Of a stretch of DNA of 64,000 nucleotides, positions 1 to 12,535 are shown piece after piece. Both the position numbers and the translations under genes were made by a program. The stretch comes from Isoetes taiwanensis (Eukaryota > Streptophyta > Lycopodiopsida > Isoetales > Isoetaceae). A model generated the notes under the pieces. That model was not told the DNA's origin, did no database searches, and worked only from the letters and a program-made list of their open reading frames with translations. Position 1 is the first letter of the stretch. Every line of letters begins with the position of its first letter. The stretch lies in NCBI GenBank assembly GCA_021234155.1, contig JAJEKV010000018.1:21625252-21689251 (forward strand). Direction: 5' to 3'.

Positions 1-1331
1 CACAAGGTTTTTTTTGTCATGACGACAATTCCTTTTGTCTCAAAGACTATTTGATTACTATAATTCTTATTTTTTAGATGTACCTTACATGTATTATTCT
101 TTATTCCCCTTTCTTAGTTATTTAGCTCTTGGAATATTCCTACCAATCGAATTGATGTCATAAGTAACAAGTTGGTGGGACTTGTTAGATTACTACTTTC
201 TTTAGGTTGGATTATTCTTTGGATTACTAGATTTATACATAGTTGAAAACAATTATCCTAAGTAAGATTCCTTCTTGGCGAGATCCATCTTTCCACAAGT
301 GGTTTCATCCGTTCAGGATGTGCGATTTAACAATCGTGTATAATTATAGTTACTCATGCATTTCCTTCCCAATCCTTGACGCTTAGCTCAATATTGGGGC
401 AATCCTTTGCTTGGAATATGCGGAATGCCTTCTAATCCCAATATGGATGTTAGTCCATACGATGACCCCAACCTACTAAGGCCCCATGGCCTTAGATCCT
501 TGAGCTTGCTAGAAGCTCATCCACTCGTTACTGCTTGAAGGGGAGCAAGGTAGCGTTCTCCCAGAATCGCTCGATACTTGGTCTCCTTGGCGGTGGCTCC
601 TCTTTGTTGATGTAGAGGTTGACTTTGTTAGCTAGAAGCCTCTTATTGCTAGTGGCTTGTTGATGGTGTAGTTGATCCGTTTGAATCTTGCATCACGGCT
701 TTTCAAATGCACGAGGTAAAGGCATTTGTTGAAGAGAGATCTTTCATCTTGAACTTTTGTCTTGGCAGCTAAAGGATGGCCTACGTATCAGAATATTGTT
801 TCTTAAAACCATGATGTCTCATCTGTCCGAGTCCTCTGTCGTTATCGTGTTGCCGTGAAGAGTGTTGGCGGCTGATGTTGATTGCTTCACTTGCAGCTTG
901 TGACATCTCTTCCTTTGATGTGTGTTACGCTATGGGAGGAAGAAATAACAAGGGAACTATGGCAACTGCATCGACTCTAAATGAATCCTGTGGATTTGTT
1001 CCGGCAAAGAACCTTAGCCGCCTAATGTCAAGGTACGATGGCAAAGACCAAGACTGGGTCTAATATTGCATGCCCATATATAGGCCCGCGACCGGGCTTA
1101 AGACCATTTTGAGACTCCATATGATTGTTGTGGTAGACTCGGTCTTGAATAATGAACCTCGCATTTTCCATACACACACCACGGATCAGAAACAACAACT
1201 TCAAGACCCTCGATTTCATTTGGAATGACTAATGAGCTAAGGTTTTCGAATAGCTATCATTATGCATTGAGATAATTCGAACAAGATTTCAGATATATTT
1301 CAATTGAGTGTTGAATTATATTTTTTAATAC
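1..1331. other. intergenic, no gene recognised
   Basis: AT-rich sequence with only short open frames on both strands. The most 3' part of folylpolyglutamate synthase, which should follow the exon ending at 1,332 on the minus strand, was looked for here by eye and not found. Confidence 0.5.
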
Positions 1332-2255
1332 CTTTATTCCAATAGCTTTGTTGCATTGCTTCCCATTGTTGCTGCAAAAGCTTTTGCCATGAAAGATCTG
1401 CGTCGACTTTGTTATAGGCATCAATGGCATTATAACTGGAGTAAGGAGGAACAAAAAATGATTTCTGGATTAGAGTGCCCGTGGATATGAATAAAGCACA
1501 TTAGAAATCATTATGGCCCAATAAAGGTTCTTATGGATGAGTCATAAGTAAAGAAAGTAGCAACCTTGTTTTGTACATGTATTCAGCAGAGGAGGTAACA
1601 ATTGTTGGGGGTCCCATTTTGACATGCCATTGAAAAGCAAAATCTGCAACGTTATTTTACCATAAGTAATTCCATATATCAAAGTCTTTTAGAACTAGAT
1701 TGTAGCTACTTACATAAGCACTTGCTTCTTGTCCCTTCATGCCATTGACCTTGGATTTTGACTTGCGAGAGAAGAACCATTTGGCACATGCATCCATGCT
1801 ATTCTGACTGTGTGCTCCATCCAAATAAAAGCTCAGCTTTCCAGGTTTGCAAAGGTTAGTATCATGAATAGTGTAGGTTAAGTACGCGTACGTTACGTTT
1901 TCCATACTTAATGTACCGTACCCATACGTACCGTACGTACTTATTCATTTTGTGCATCAAATAGGAACAAATTTTTTTTTTGGTTGTTTTACGCCACGAC
2001 GCGTAAATCGCACTTTATAGTATGGTACCGCACGACCGCATGACGCTTATTTTAAACAACAACTTTGACGACGCGTTTGTAACAAGAACCGCCATCGATG
2101 AAAAACCCCATACCATACGCTGTATACGCATCTTTATTAACGCACGTACGGAATACCATACTTAATTGATCATGAATTATTTGTGCACGACCAGGCCAAA
2201 ACGTTTTTGAAAGCCCTTCAATGTATCTAGTTGGAAGTGACCCCTTACACATTGC
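1332..2255 (-). pseudogene. FPGS: folylpolyglutamate synthase, 3' exons (partial, probably broken)
   Basis: Folylpolyglutamate synthase adds glutamates to folates (ATP-dependent ligase of the Mur ligase fold). Four exon-like blocks lie in order on the minus strand. A is 2255-2162 (LPTRYIEG...WPGRAQII). B is about 1850-1714 (FYLDGAHSQNSMDACAKWF, the family's LDGAHS segment). C is 1643-1565 (ILLFNGMSKWDPQQLL). D is 1478-1332 (KSFFVPPYSSYN...DLSWQ). A and C have AG acceptors, and GT donors follow A, B, C and D. No AG lies at the position the reading frame demands before B (reads ..ttgcaa) or before D (reads ..cacgg), and the intron between A and B is full of acgta-type low-complexity DNA. The upstream catalytic exons and the last C-terminal exon are absent from the window. 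The family assignment is firm. That the gene is dead is inferred from the two acceptors; large introns could hide the missing 5' exons only upstream, at higher coordinates. Confidence 0.82.
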
Positions 2256-2317
2256 CTATAAAGAAAAGAAACATTATTAAACTTAGAAATGTGATCAACA
2301 ATAAATAATTTTAAATA

Positions 2318-3890
2318 ATGATCTTCCAGATACATGACACTCTGTAGTTTGTTTCTGCATTTAGTCTAGCAGCCTTGTGGACGTTGCTGTGCAGATAGAT
2401 TAATCTATTTCAACTTTACTTTCATATTCAAATATAATTGATACCTATCATAGATTTGTGCCTCTCATGTCCGCTTCGTTGCCCGGAGTTCGCGATAAAG
2501 CTATAGCAAGCATCACGCATTTATTCTTTGATGATCACCTCAAGACCAGTTTCATGTTTTCCACTTTCTATGATTCAAGTGGAGGTGCAACTTCTGTGGA
2601 AATTTGCAAAGACGACAACATAATTATCACCATTATGGCATTTCTACGACCAAGTACAAAATTATAGAAATGAAAGTCACAGGCAGTGACAAGCCTTTGC
2701 ATAAAGCTTCCATGGCTTCCATGCACTTCAGGATCCGGCCTGATTAATCCCTATATCCGACTCACGTCACCACATTTTCACCATATTTAGACATAGGCCA
2801 GATCCTAGACGATGAGTTTCAACCTTAGAAAACCCGGGCTGTAATGATCTTCCGTGATACATGACACTCTAGTTTGTTTCGCATTTAGTCTAGCAGCCTT
2901 GTGGACGTTCTTTGTGGAGATAGATTAATCTATTTCAACTTTACTTTCATATTCAAATATAATTGATACCTTTTCTCGCCATAGATTTGTGCCTCTCATG
3001 TCCTCCTCGTTGCCTGTGTTCGCATAAAGCTATAGCAAGCATCGATTTATTCTTTGATGATCACCTCCAAGACCAAGTTTCATGTTTTCCACTTTCTATG
3101 ATTCAAGTGGAGGTGCAACTTCCAGGAAATCTGCAGACGCTAACATAATTATCACTATTGTAAACATTTCTACCCCCATCAAGTACAAAACTATAGAAAT
3201 GAAAGTCACGCAGTACCGACGAGCCCTTTTGCGAAAGCTTCCATGGCTTCCATGCACTTCAGATTCGCCCGATTAATCCTCAGATCCCAGCACTCCGATC
3301 CGACATTTTCACCATATTTACACATAGGCCAGATCCTAGATCCATGAGTTTCAACCTTAGAAAACCGTGGCTGTAATGATCTTCCGCACATGACACTGTG
3401 AAGTTTGTTTCGCATTTAGTCTAGCACCTTGTGGACGTTCTTTGTGCGAGATAGATTAATCTATTTCAACTTTACTTTCATATTCAAATATAATTGATAC
3501 CTCTTCTATCATAGATTTGTGCCTCTCATGTCCGCTCGTTGCCTGTGTTCGCACAAAGCTATAGCAAGCACTACATTTATTCTTTGATGATCACCTCCAA
3601 GACCAAGTTTCATGTTTTCCACTTTCTATGATTCAAGTGGAGGTGCAACTTCTAGGGAAATCAGAGTAACGATAACATAATTATCACTATTGTAAACATT
3701 TCTACCGACCAAGTACAAAATTATAGAAATGAAAGTCACAGTGATTGTTGATGAGCCTTTTGCGCAAAGCTTCCATGCACTTCGTGATCCGACTCCATCC
3801 AAAGACTGGAAAGCATCACATTTTCACCATATTTAGACATAGGCCAGATCCTAGACGATGAGTTTCAACCTTAGAAAACCAGGGCTGTGC
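2318..3890. repeat. tandem repeat, three units of about 525 bp
   Basis: Three consecutive units start at about 2,318, 2,842 and 3,374, each beginning with taatgatcttcc followed by acatgacact, and each ending near aaaacc.gggctgt. The copies differ by many 1-6 bp gaps more than by substitutions. Short open frames inside them shift between copies, so no protein is supported. Confidence 0.85.
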
Positions 3891-4844
3891 GTTCTATGCA
3901 ACGTTTGACACCATCGGGGAACATCATTACAAAGCCAACCATCTTTTCGATGGTTGCAACCTCTTCCCGGAGTAAGATTGGCGCCGAACTGCGAAAAATA
4001 CTATCATATACATGGATAAATCCCCTCTTCGTAATGATGTTGTGACATGACCACGGACCTCAAACCGCTGGGCGTAGAGTGGAGGTATAAGGCTCGTGGC
4101 TATAAAATGAGAAGGCATCGCAGAGTTATCTCTCCGGTTAGCGCCGAGAGCGGCTGCACCAACAAGTGACCGAGCATTACGGCCAATCATAAGTTTTTAG
4201 TAGCCACCAAAGATATATCTAGGGGATATTCTAGCATATACCTAGGATATGCCAAAATTAACATAAACAAGGGTTTGCCCCCCTAGGGCAAAAAAAAAAC
4301 TAACAATTTTTATATATTCTAATAATGTCCCAAGTGTACAAAAATAAATGCCCTTTTCATATTCTCATGGTCTCAGGGAGAATTCCCTCGTTGAACCATG
4401 ATATGGATGATATCGTGCTTGTTTCTACATCATTGTTGTATTTGTGTAATTTATTATGGCCAGAACAAAATCAATTGCCTCCAAGGGTGACATGCTACCA
4501 CGCGGATTCTAGTCTAGACCCAGAGATAAGAATGATAATTAGCTACTTAATAGTTTATAAAATCAAATAGTGCTAGGCATGTTAAAACGACATAAGGGTA
4601 TAACTCCATGTGGATCAGGGAAATTAAGTAAAGGAAGGGTTTGAAGGAGCATGTTATAGCAATGGCAATATCGGGATTGGTAAATTACCTGCAATCTAGA
4701 GTTGGGCAATTTATTGGTAGCTTCGGTTTACATAAAGGAGTGATCATGCATGTCATGAATCTATAAGCCAGAGACAAGAATAATATAAATAGAAGCCAAT
4801 CCACTAGCTAGGCACGATATCTTATGTTAGGAGCTGCTTTGTAT
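3891..4844. other. no recognised gene
   Basis: Contains an 87-codon minus-strand open frame (3,927-4,190) of ordinary composition that I cannot assign to a family, then AT-rich DNA. No splice-site or promoter pattern was convincing. Confidence 0.4.
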
Positions 4845-5095
4845 TTGATGATCTAGTACTATGACAAATTTAAGATCTCTATCACATGGGTATTTGATGA
4901 TCTAGTACTATGACAGATTTAAGATCTCTATCACATGGAAGCCAATCCAGTAGATAGGCACGATATCGTATCACGTGGAAGCCAATCCACTAGATAGGCA
5001 CGATACCTTATGTCAGGAGCACCTTATGTCAGGAGCTGCTTTGCATTTGATGATCTAGTACGTATGACAGATTTAAGGTCTCTACCACAGGACCA
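4845..5095. repeat. local short repeats (tttgatgatctagtacta motif)
   Basis: The string tttgatgatctagta with a following gacagatttaag.tctctatcac occurs at about 4,847, 4,893 and 5,046. The string gaagccaatccactagataggcacgata occurs around 4,793, 4,940 and 4,978 with small differences. This is a nested local duplication, apparently linked to the SINE-like block next to it. Confidence 0.7.
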
Positions 5096-5097
5096 GT

Positions 5098-5232
5098 TGG
5101 ACATACTTGAACCCGTGACCTCGAGGCAATGAATTTTTAAGGTCCTCATTACTAGGCGATGTTGGCCATACTTGAACCCGTGACCTTGGGCATGGTGGTT
5201 TAAGGTCCTGCAATTAGACCATGCCCCGAAAG
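5098..5232 (-). repeat. tRNA-derived SINE-like block with duplicated B box
   Basis: Read on the minus strand, there is a tRNA A-box-like stretch (tggtctaattgcagg, near 5,222-5,208) followed about 40 bp later by a B-box-like gggttcaagtatgg. A second copy of the B-box portion (cacgggttcaagtatg) lies about 60 bp further on. This is the layout of a tRNA-derived SINE head with an internal duplication. No clear poly(A) tail or target-site duplication was seen. Confidence 0.4.
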
Positions 5233-5236
5233 GCAA

Positions 5237-6802
5237 ATACGATTAAAATTTGATATAGTATATGATATAACTTACATGAACGTGTAGACGAGCAGGAATA
5301 CAAGATCATAAGCTAAAAAGCTCAAGATAGAGGGCATGAGAGCAAGTAGGCAGATAGACCATCTTCTTTTAAAAGTGGCGATAGGCTATGAATGGCATTG
5401 AACTGCAATTTCATCTCTTCTATTTTCCTACTCCTATTATCATTTCTTCTCGAATCTTGATATTATTGGACTATGTTAACTTTTGCCCTCCTTTCTGTAC
5501 TATAATGATAATCTGTGCAGTAATCTTTTGTATTTGGCACAAAAATTACATAATGACTTGTGAGATTTTGAATAGCTCTCCATCTCCCTAAATGTTATTG
5601 ACTTATAATTTCAGACTTGGCCCTTGAGTTCTACCGTTAGGTCATCATGTACCCTTCCGTTGCTTCCTTCTTGGTCAAAGAAGAGTTACACAACTTGAGG
5701 CTCTTGCAATGAGATAGATTGTTTCCTTGGGTGAGCCTTGCTAATATTGCCTTTGCTCTATTAGAAAGCCATTTGGGATCCATCTTTTCCTAAAGATGTC
5801 TAGGAAGTGTTCTCACTTTGTCTTCTTCTCTTTCAGAGCAGATTCTTGTACATCCTATCAGTCTACAAATGCCTATCTATGTGGAATGTGTAAGAACTCA
5901 TTGGTGCAAAATTGTTGTATCTGATTGATACATACTTCTAGGATAGTATCTTTCATCATTTCTGCTCCTTCAAACATGCAGATCTATATTCTTCCATAGT
6001 GCAGCTATGGCGTAATGCACCTTCTTAACTTCTTTGCACCGGCTCTTCATGTCCTCCTCATCCTCTTCATCCATCATCCTCTTCCAAATGTTCTCATTTG
6101 GACCTCCACCCTTTCTGCATCCTTCCCCTTTCGTCAGTGACATTCTTTGAACTGTGACTCTTTGATAACCTTACCGTTGTATCCCTTGCTCCTTATAGTT
6201 TTGACACCTTTGTCTCTTCCCTTGCACCATTATCATTTTGGCGATAAGCAACTATAGTTGTTGCCAAGTCATGGGTGTCGTAGGTTCTGGTGGAGGAGGG
6301 GGTGCATAATTGATCCATATCATCAATCTGGATATTCCAATTTACATGATAAATTAGGCTAGAGTTAAACTAGTCTAGATATATTTAAGAATTCATTATG
6401 ACATACACACGTGAATCATCATATTGTGAAAGAATGCTTTCATTTAGATGGAAAAATCATAATGGAATAATCATCATAATGTGAAAAAATGCTTTCATTT
6501 AGAGGAAAAAATCATAATGGAGTCTTCTTATGCAAAGGTCTGATCTTCCCCTTCCTTAATTGTTTTTAGGTTTAGGATGGATGAAGCTACTTTTACTAAC
6601 ACAAGTTCTGACTCAGCAATTCAAATCCATCTAGGCTCTCTTATTTGGCTTGAGGACAAGACTCATGTTGGTGCACATTTACACTTTAGCTATTTAAATC
6701 CTACAAAGAAGAGTAATTGCACTATGTAATCTGTGGCTGCTTCCTCTTGAGAAAGGTCAAGATTGATGAAGTGGATGTCTCCACTTGCGAAAGTGGAGAC
6801 AA
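5237..6802. other. no recognised gene; contains a local duplication
   Basis: AT-rich, with short open frames only. Around 6,430-6,522 a stretch of about 50 bp containing gaatgctttcatttaga and aaaatcataatgga is present twice in tandem. Nothing else stands out. Confidence 0.4.
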
Positions 6803-6899
6803 AGTACCGGGTTACGGTGCCCAAGTGCGCGCTAACCTAGATCTCACAAAGGGTGTTGATTGATTAAGACGCCAGGACGGTGGTCATGGAAGTTGAAAT

Positions 6900-6933
<34 letters not shown>

Positions 6934-7594
6934 TCAACTAGCCCCGAAAATGGATGGCGCTGAAGCGCGCCCCCTATACCCGGCCGTCATGGCAAGTGCG
7001 AGGCCTCGATGAGTAGGAGGGCGTGGGTGTCATGGAGCAGCTCCGGGCGTGAGCCTGAGTGGAACGGCACCCACTCGCGCATCTTGGTGGTAGTAGCCAG
7101 TATTCAAATGAGAACTTTGAAGACCTGGTGGAGAAAGGTTCCATGTGAACACAATTGGACATGGGTTAGTCGATCCTAAGAGATGGGGAATCATGTGTGA
7201 ATGGCGCAATTTGCGCTCGCCGATCGAAGGGAATCGGTCAATAGTCCCAACCGGACGCGGCAATGGGATCGTAACGTTTGGCGACCGAGACGCCGGGCGG
7301 GGCCCCGGAAAGAGTTCTCTTTTTTTTAACGGTCCGATGACCTGAAATCGGTTTTGCCCGAGATAGGGCCTTTGTGGTTCGGCAAACCACCGCGACGCCT
7401 GTGGGTGTCCCGGCAGGCCGCCCATGAAAATCGAAGGAGCGCATTGCTGAGCACGCCTCGGCCGTCAGTGACGCGCATAACCACATCAGGTCTCCAAGGT
7501 GAGCAGCCTCTAGTCGATGGAACAATGTAGGTAAGGGAAGTCGGCAAAATGGATCCGTAACTGCGGAAAAAGGATTGGCTCTGAGAGCTGGGCT
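6803..7594 (+). rRNA. nuclear 25S/26S rRNA fragment (non-functional)
   Basis: About 790 bp match the interior of plant large-subunit rRNA, read on the plus strand. Landmarks are the block around 6,886-6,960 (ggtggtcatggaagt, ctcacctgccgaatcaac, ccccgaaaatggatggcg), 7,081-7,200 (atcttggtggtagtagc, gtgaacacaattggacatggg) and 7,485-7,594 (catcaggtctccaagg, tcgatggaacaatgtagg, aaaaggattggctctgag). Variable expansion segments are shortened or scrambled, and both ends stop abruptly in unrelated AT-rich DNA. It is a dispersed fragment and not part of an rDNA array. Open frames reported across it on either strand are meaningless. Confidence 0.95.
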
Positions 7595-9854
7595 ACATGA
7601 AATAATTTACATTATTTTTTCTTCTTCCCTCACAGATACTTTTGCTGAAAACATCGCTTTCTTTATATTGGGTTGATCAGTCCGAACCATTCTTATATGT
7701 GGGCTTTAGCCATATCAAGCTAACACGGTGTTTGCTCTCCATTGGACAACCACATATGGTTGTTTTGTTCGTCCATTACTTATGCTCATCTTTATTTATG
7801 CAGATCTTTATGGGCTTTACATCTTTATGGGCTTCACGTGGCACATGGACTTATATTTGCAGCCATTTCATCTATCTTCTACACAAATCCTTCCCTTATT
7901 AAGCTTCTACATTTCCAGGTATTTCTTTGTAACCATCCTTGGAATGCAGTTCGGTTATAACAGTATTTGAAGTCTCTATTATTGATCTACATCCCTTTCG
8001 AAAATCGTTTCAAATTCTTTACAATATTTTGTGAGAGCTCGCATAATATTTTACTCTGCAATATCATTGCAGTAATTATAAATCATTATTCGTACTCATC
8101 CAGAATGATTATGTGTATCCCAAAGCAACAGTCTACAATGTTGTATTTGAGAGCACAATTAACATGGATAAAAAATAATTCATGTGGTTGCTGTGTTGAT
8201 CTTTTGAATAAAGCTGTTGATTCACATCTCAAGGTAGTAACAAATGATGTGGACGTTCTTTTGCAACTGCTTTTTTACCAGTTAATTTGTGTGATACAGC
8301 TTAAGGCTATTAACTTATTAACTACTACATGTTGTCTGCAGATATTAAGGAAGAAATAGGACTATGAGTTTTTCATAGAGTTGAATCCTGACAGGCTTCT
8401 TGAATTGGTGCAATTTTAGTCCATGCTATCTAGATACACTGATGCAACTGCAAATCTGAATCAAGACAGTCTTCTTTTAAAGCATCATGAAACATGTCTT
8501 GGCAGTGATACCGGGTCTGGTTATTGCGTTTGAATCAGAGCCTATTAAGAAACATTAGGATCTTCAAGATCTTTGCTGTCTTGGAAGCCTTTGCTCCACA
8601 AATAATACAGCCTATATGGAATTTATAGCGCCTATGTTTGTTTGAGGAAACTATACGTGCTTACAAGGGCTTAGAGTCTGTTCATGTAGCAAAGATAGGC
8701 ACAGGTATCTGTGACTTTTTATTGGAACATGGTTGAGGGTCCTTTAAATTTCATGCCAGGGTTCGTGGATTGTGAAACAAAGTGTCGGGATGACTGCTTG
8801 TCTGATTGGTGAAGCTCTTGAAATCAATTATTTCAGAGACAAAAATTACATAGATGTATAATACTACTTTCACCTTTTCTATGTTAGTGGTTTGCACAAG
8901 TTGATAACTCAGAAAGAACTTTTACAGTTGGATGTCGATGTTGGTTCCTCATCGATAGCTAAGGGTGTTGTCAGTCTCGTCTTTGGGTACTTGTGGCTTT
9001 CCTTATTCAGATAAAGTATCTCTTTTCATTCTGCACTTTGTACGCAGTCAATTGTTATATTTTAATACTAAGTTCCTTCGTGAAGGGAAATACTGAAGAT
9101 GAGCTGCCTGAAGTACTCTAAGGAACCTGTCGAATTAGATCCTCCATTATCATCTGATATTCGTTTTCCAAGGAAGGTCACAGCTGGATGTGCAAGCTGG
9201 CTAACAGAAGATACCATATTGTCTAAAACTTAAAGAAGCAACACCGTCCTTCATTTTTCTTTTTTTAAAACAACGATAATGCCAAGCCACGGAAAGGCAT
9301 CTTGTAAGTACTTCCTGTACCATAAATTTGCAAGCAAGCACAGTTTCTAGCTCCAGCAAAAGATGTATTCTAATGCAGGCCTCAACAAAGGGGAGATTGC
9401 CTATGTTTCACATAAAAGTATCCAAGAACCACATGGAGCAATAGAACAGGAATTCTCCATTTCGTACTCCAAGCACCTGGTATACAATGGGCCAAACGGC
9501 TAATTTTGACAGCTATCTAATGATAGACAATATAACTAACTTCAATCAAGATGTTGTCTTCTAATATCAACATTCTCCCTCTGAAGATAGCCAACTGCAC
9601 GAGGGAGAATCTAATAGTTATTCCACATTCCAAGTTCAACCACACAACAAATCTTGCCTTTTTCAAGGCCTTTGTGAATGTATCAGCAGTCATAAATTCA
9701 TCTACAATTGTAAATTTAGGGTCATTTTTTTAAGTGACCCCCCAAAAGTGGCAGAATTTAAGGGTATTTTAGGGAATCTTTGAAAGATGCTTTTTATTAA
9801 TGCAAACGCAAGTCATTAGTGCGTTTGCACCGTCACCTTGTTAGAAATGAATGA
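7595..9854. other. unassigned region with decayed gene-like scraps
   Basis: No complete gene is visible. Two stretches look like decayed exons on the plus strand: about 8,363-8,530 (reads DYEFFIELNPDRLLELVQF, then a stop, and continues) and about 8,650-8,860 (reads YKGLESVHVAKIGTGICDF, then IVKQSVGMTACLIGEALEIN in another frame). I do not recognise the family. A perfect 10-bp inverted repeat (tgcaaacgca / tgcgtttgca) at 9,801-9,829 sits just outside the CACTA element. Confidence 0.35.
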
Positions 9855-9857
9855 ATG

Positions 9858-10215
9858 CACTACAAAAATGTTGAGCCTTTTCGACGTCTATATCGACCTT
9901 TGAACGTCGATGCATCGTCGATCATCGACGTTCAAAGGTCGACGGTAAATCTCTATATTGACTGAAGACCGTCGATTGTTGACCAAAAACCGTCGAAATA
10001 CGTGTCGAAATAGCGGCGTCGATGGTCGACGGTGAATCGGCAATCGTCGACGATTCGTGACGTGGCGATGCCACGGTGATGCCACGCTGGCCGTCCAGCG
10101 TCACCGCCCACTGAACGTCGATCATCGACGTTGCGTGCCACGCTGGACGTGAGTGGCAAACCCACGCGCTACCATGCCAGGTGGCGTGCCACGGTGGACG
10201 TCGATCATCGACGTC
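9858..10215. repeat. CACTA left terminus and subterminal palindromes
   Basis: After the CACTACAA terminus come repeated cgtcgat/atcgacg motifs in both orientations. Several are near-perfect palindromes of about 19 bp (for example 10,114-10,132 and 10,197-10,215, core acgtcgatcatcgacgt). In En/Spm such subterminal motifs are bound by the element-encoded TNPA protein. Binding here is inferred from position and repetition only. Confidence 0.85.
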
Positions 10216-12425
10216 TCTAAATATTAAAAAAAAATTAAAAAATTAAAAAAATTAAAAAATTTAATGGGTGCAATTTAAGACATATTAAGTTGTAAAGACT
10301 TCGAATTTTATTTATCAAATAAAATATTTGGAGAAATCTAAATTAATCAATTAAAATCTAATTAAAATCAACTAAAATCTAAATTAATCAATTAAAATCT
10401 AATTAAAATCTAAATTAATCAATTAAAGATCGTTCTTAAAATAGACTTAGGTATCAGAGGCGTACACGTAATCAAAATATAAAAAGTAGTGAGAAAATAT
10501 ACTTTCAAAATCATATTCAACAAAAGTTAATGTATCATTGAACTACAAAATACGTAAAGTCTATTCACCACACTTGAGTTGGAGAATAGCTTAGACATAA
10601 CATAAAAATCGAAGAGTTCAAGCTGCGCTACCGTATGACCTCTCGTCTTCCTCGTCGCCCTGCCATGAAAACATATCACGAAGCTTAAAGCTAAATACTT
10701 GCAAAGAATTATGTAGTGAATAATACATACATCACCCTTTTCACCAAGAGCGTATCGGATGGCTGCCGATTGCCCAATCGATTAGCCCTTTCATGATCAT
10801 CTCTAGTGGCGTTTAAGGATTGTTTGGCACAAGTGTTAAAATTACTATAACCACGGATCCGGTCATGTTGGTAGCATAGCGGCCCGATTCCGCGTGCATA
10901 CCTTGTCGCCTCGAAGTTGCCGCATCCTCTCACGACAATATGTTGGCCTTGCAAGATCGCAACACAACACAAGTCCTTAGTCCCTTTATATTAATCTAGA
11001 TATCGCCTACTAATTTGTGCTAAGCATTAGAGATGTACTACTTAATGACGCCGTTCATCCAATGGGGTCGAAGTCGCTTCTTCTATCGGGACTTTTTCCA
11101 TATCAGCATGTTTTATCAGTCTCTTCTTCTGGTCGTGGTCGTTCATGACAACGTAAATCAAACATGAGTACGATATTGATCACGATTAAGAACAAGGGAA
11201 GGTAATACCTCATGGCTTTAACATGTTGACCCTAAATACATTAGCAAATAAATTTACAAGAGTAGTAGGTGAGCTTGGACCCGAAGCACTTAGTCCCCTC
11301 CACTCAAGGTGGAGTCGACCATGCCCCTTGCCCAAGTCTCTCCAAGTTTTTTTAAACCTAAACAAAGCATTAAACTTAAACGTATTAAAAATAAATTCTT
11401 ACCTGGAATAAGTACAAGGTGTTCGTTGTCGTTCGCAAAAGCAACGCATTTTGCCCGGGGGATTCACCTTTGATCAGCGTATAATCCATGAGAGTTCAAC
11501 GAAGGGGTATTTTTTGGACCATTTGCGTACGTATACTTAGGGGTTAGGAGTGTTTTTAGGCACTAATTTGGAGCAATATCTATACACAGAGGGGTCAAAT
11601 TGCCTTTTAAAATTGCGTATACAAGGGGGGTTTTTTGCTACCCTCCGAACGCAGATGCCATACCCCCCTTATGTATAAGTGCACCCCCCAGGGCATTTTG
11701 TTAGGAGTTATGCATGCAAAACAAGACATCCAATGGTTAGAAAAAAATATTAAACTAAGTAAGAAACAAAACATTGCAAGGTCGTTCATCGACCTTGCAT
11801 TAAAAAAAGAAAAAAACAAAAACAAAGGAAGCCGTCCTTCATCGACGAAGAAAAGAATAGAGGAAGAATCGAAGAGGAAAAACGAATGATGAAAAAGAAT
11901 TCGAAGAAGAAGAATGGAGGAGAAGGAGGAAGAAGAAGAAAAAGTGGAGGAGGATGATGAAGAAGAAATAGAAGAAGAAGAAATAGAGGAAGAGATGATG
12001 AGAGAAAGGGATGTGGTCGATTCGAAAAGAATATAGAAGAGGGAGGGATTTGAAGAAGAAGGAAGAAGAAGCAAGAATTTGGAAGAGCAAAGAAGCAAGA
12101 ATAAAAAAGGGCATGGCAAATATGAGGATAGAAACATTGGAAGGGATCAAAATGGAAAGGGGATGGAAGAATTAACTAAAAGAGGCCAAGATTGATGAGA
12201 ATGGGAAGAACAAACAACAAGAACATAAAGCCCTAAAACTTGGAAAAAAACAAGCATGGATTCAAAAAAAGAGATGGTTGATCCAAGCACATACCTTCTG
12301 GAGCTTGCTTGGCAAAGGAAATGGGCTTCAAGACCGATGGGCGCCAAAAATCGCCGGAATAAACGCTCCTCCAAGTTTCTTGCTTGCTCGAAATAGGTCA
12401 CGGGTTTTTCCCGTTCGAAATATAG
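10216..12425. other. CACTA interior, AT-rich; short repeats and a purine-rich tract
   Basis: 10,330-10,425 repeats ctaaattaatcaattaaaat about three times. About 11,880-12,080 is almost pure A+G on the plus strand (gaagaagaa-type), which produces a spurious serine-rich minus-strand open frame of 176 codons (11,607-12,137). An 87-codon minus-strand frame at 10,709-10,972 has ordinary composition but no family I recognise. No transposase motif was found. Confidence 0.5.
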
Positions 12426-12535
12426 CAGTAGCGACGTCGATAATCGACGTCGCGACGTCGATAATCGACGTTCAGTATAAACGTCGATGCTCGACGGATA
12501 TACCGACAAAACGGTCAATATCGACGTTGGCAAAA
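12426..12535. repeat. third, internal cluster of CACTA subterminal motifs
   Basis: gacgtcgataatcgacgt occurs twice in direct succession, followed by aacgtcgatgctcgacgg and a further tatcgacgtt. It is the same motif as in the two subterminal zones but lies 2.6 kb inside the left end. It may mark an old or rearranged element end. Confidence 0.75.

Noticed and set aside
7030-7547. Open frames of 60-130 codons on both strands at 7.0-7.5 kb
   Set aside because: They lie entirely inside the 25S rRNA fragment.
11607-12137. 176-codon serine-rich minus-strand frame
   Set aside because: It is the complement of a gaagaa-type purine tract; low complexity only.
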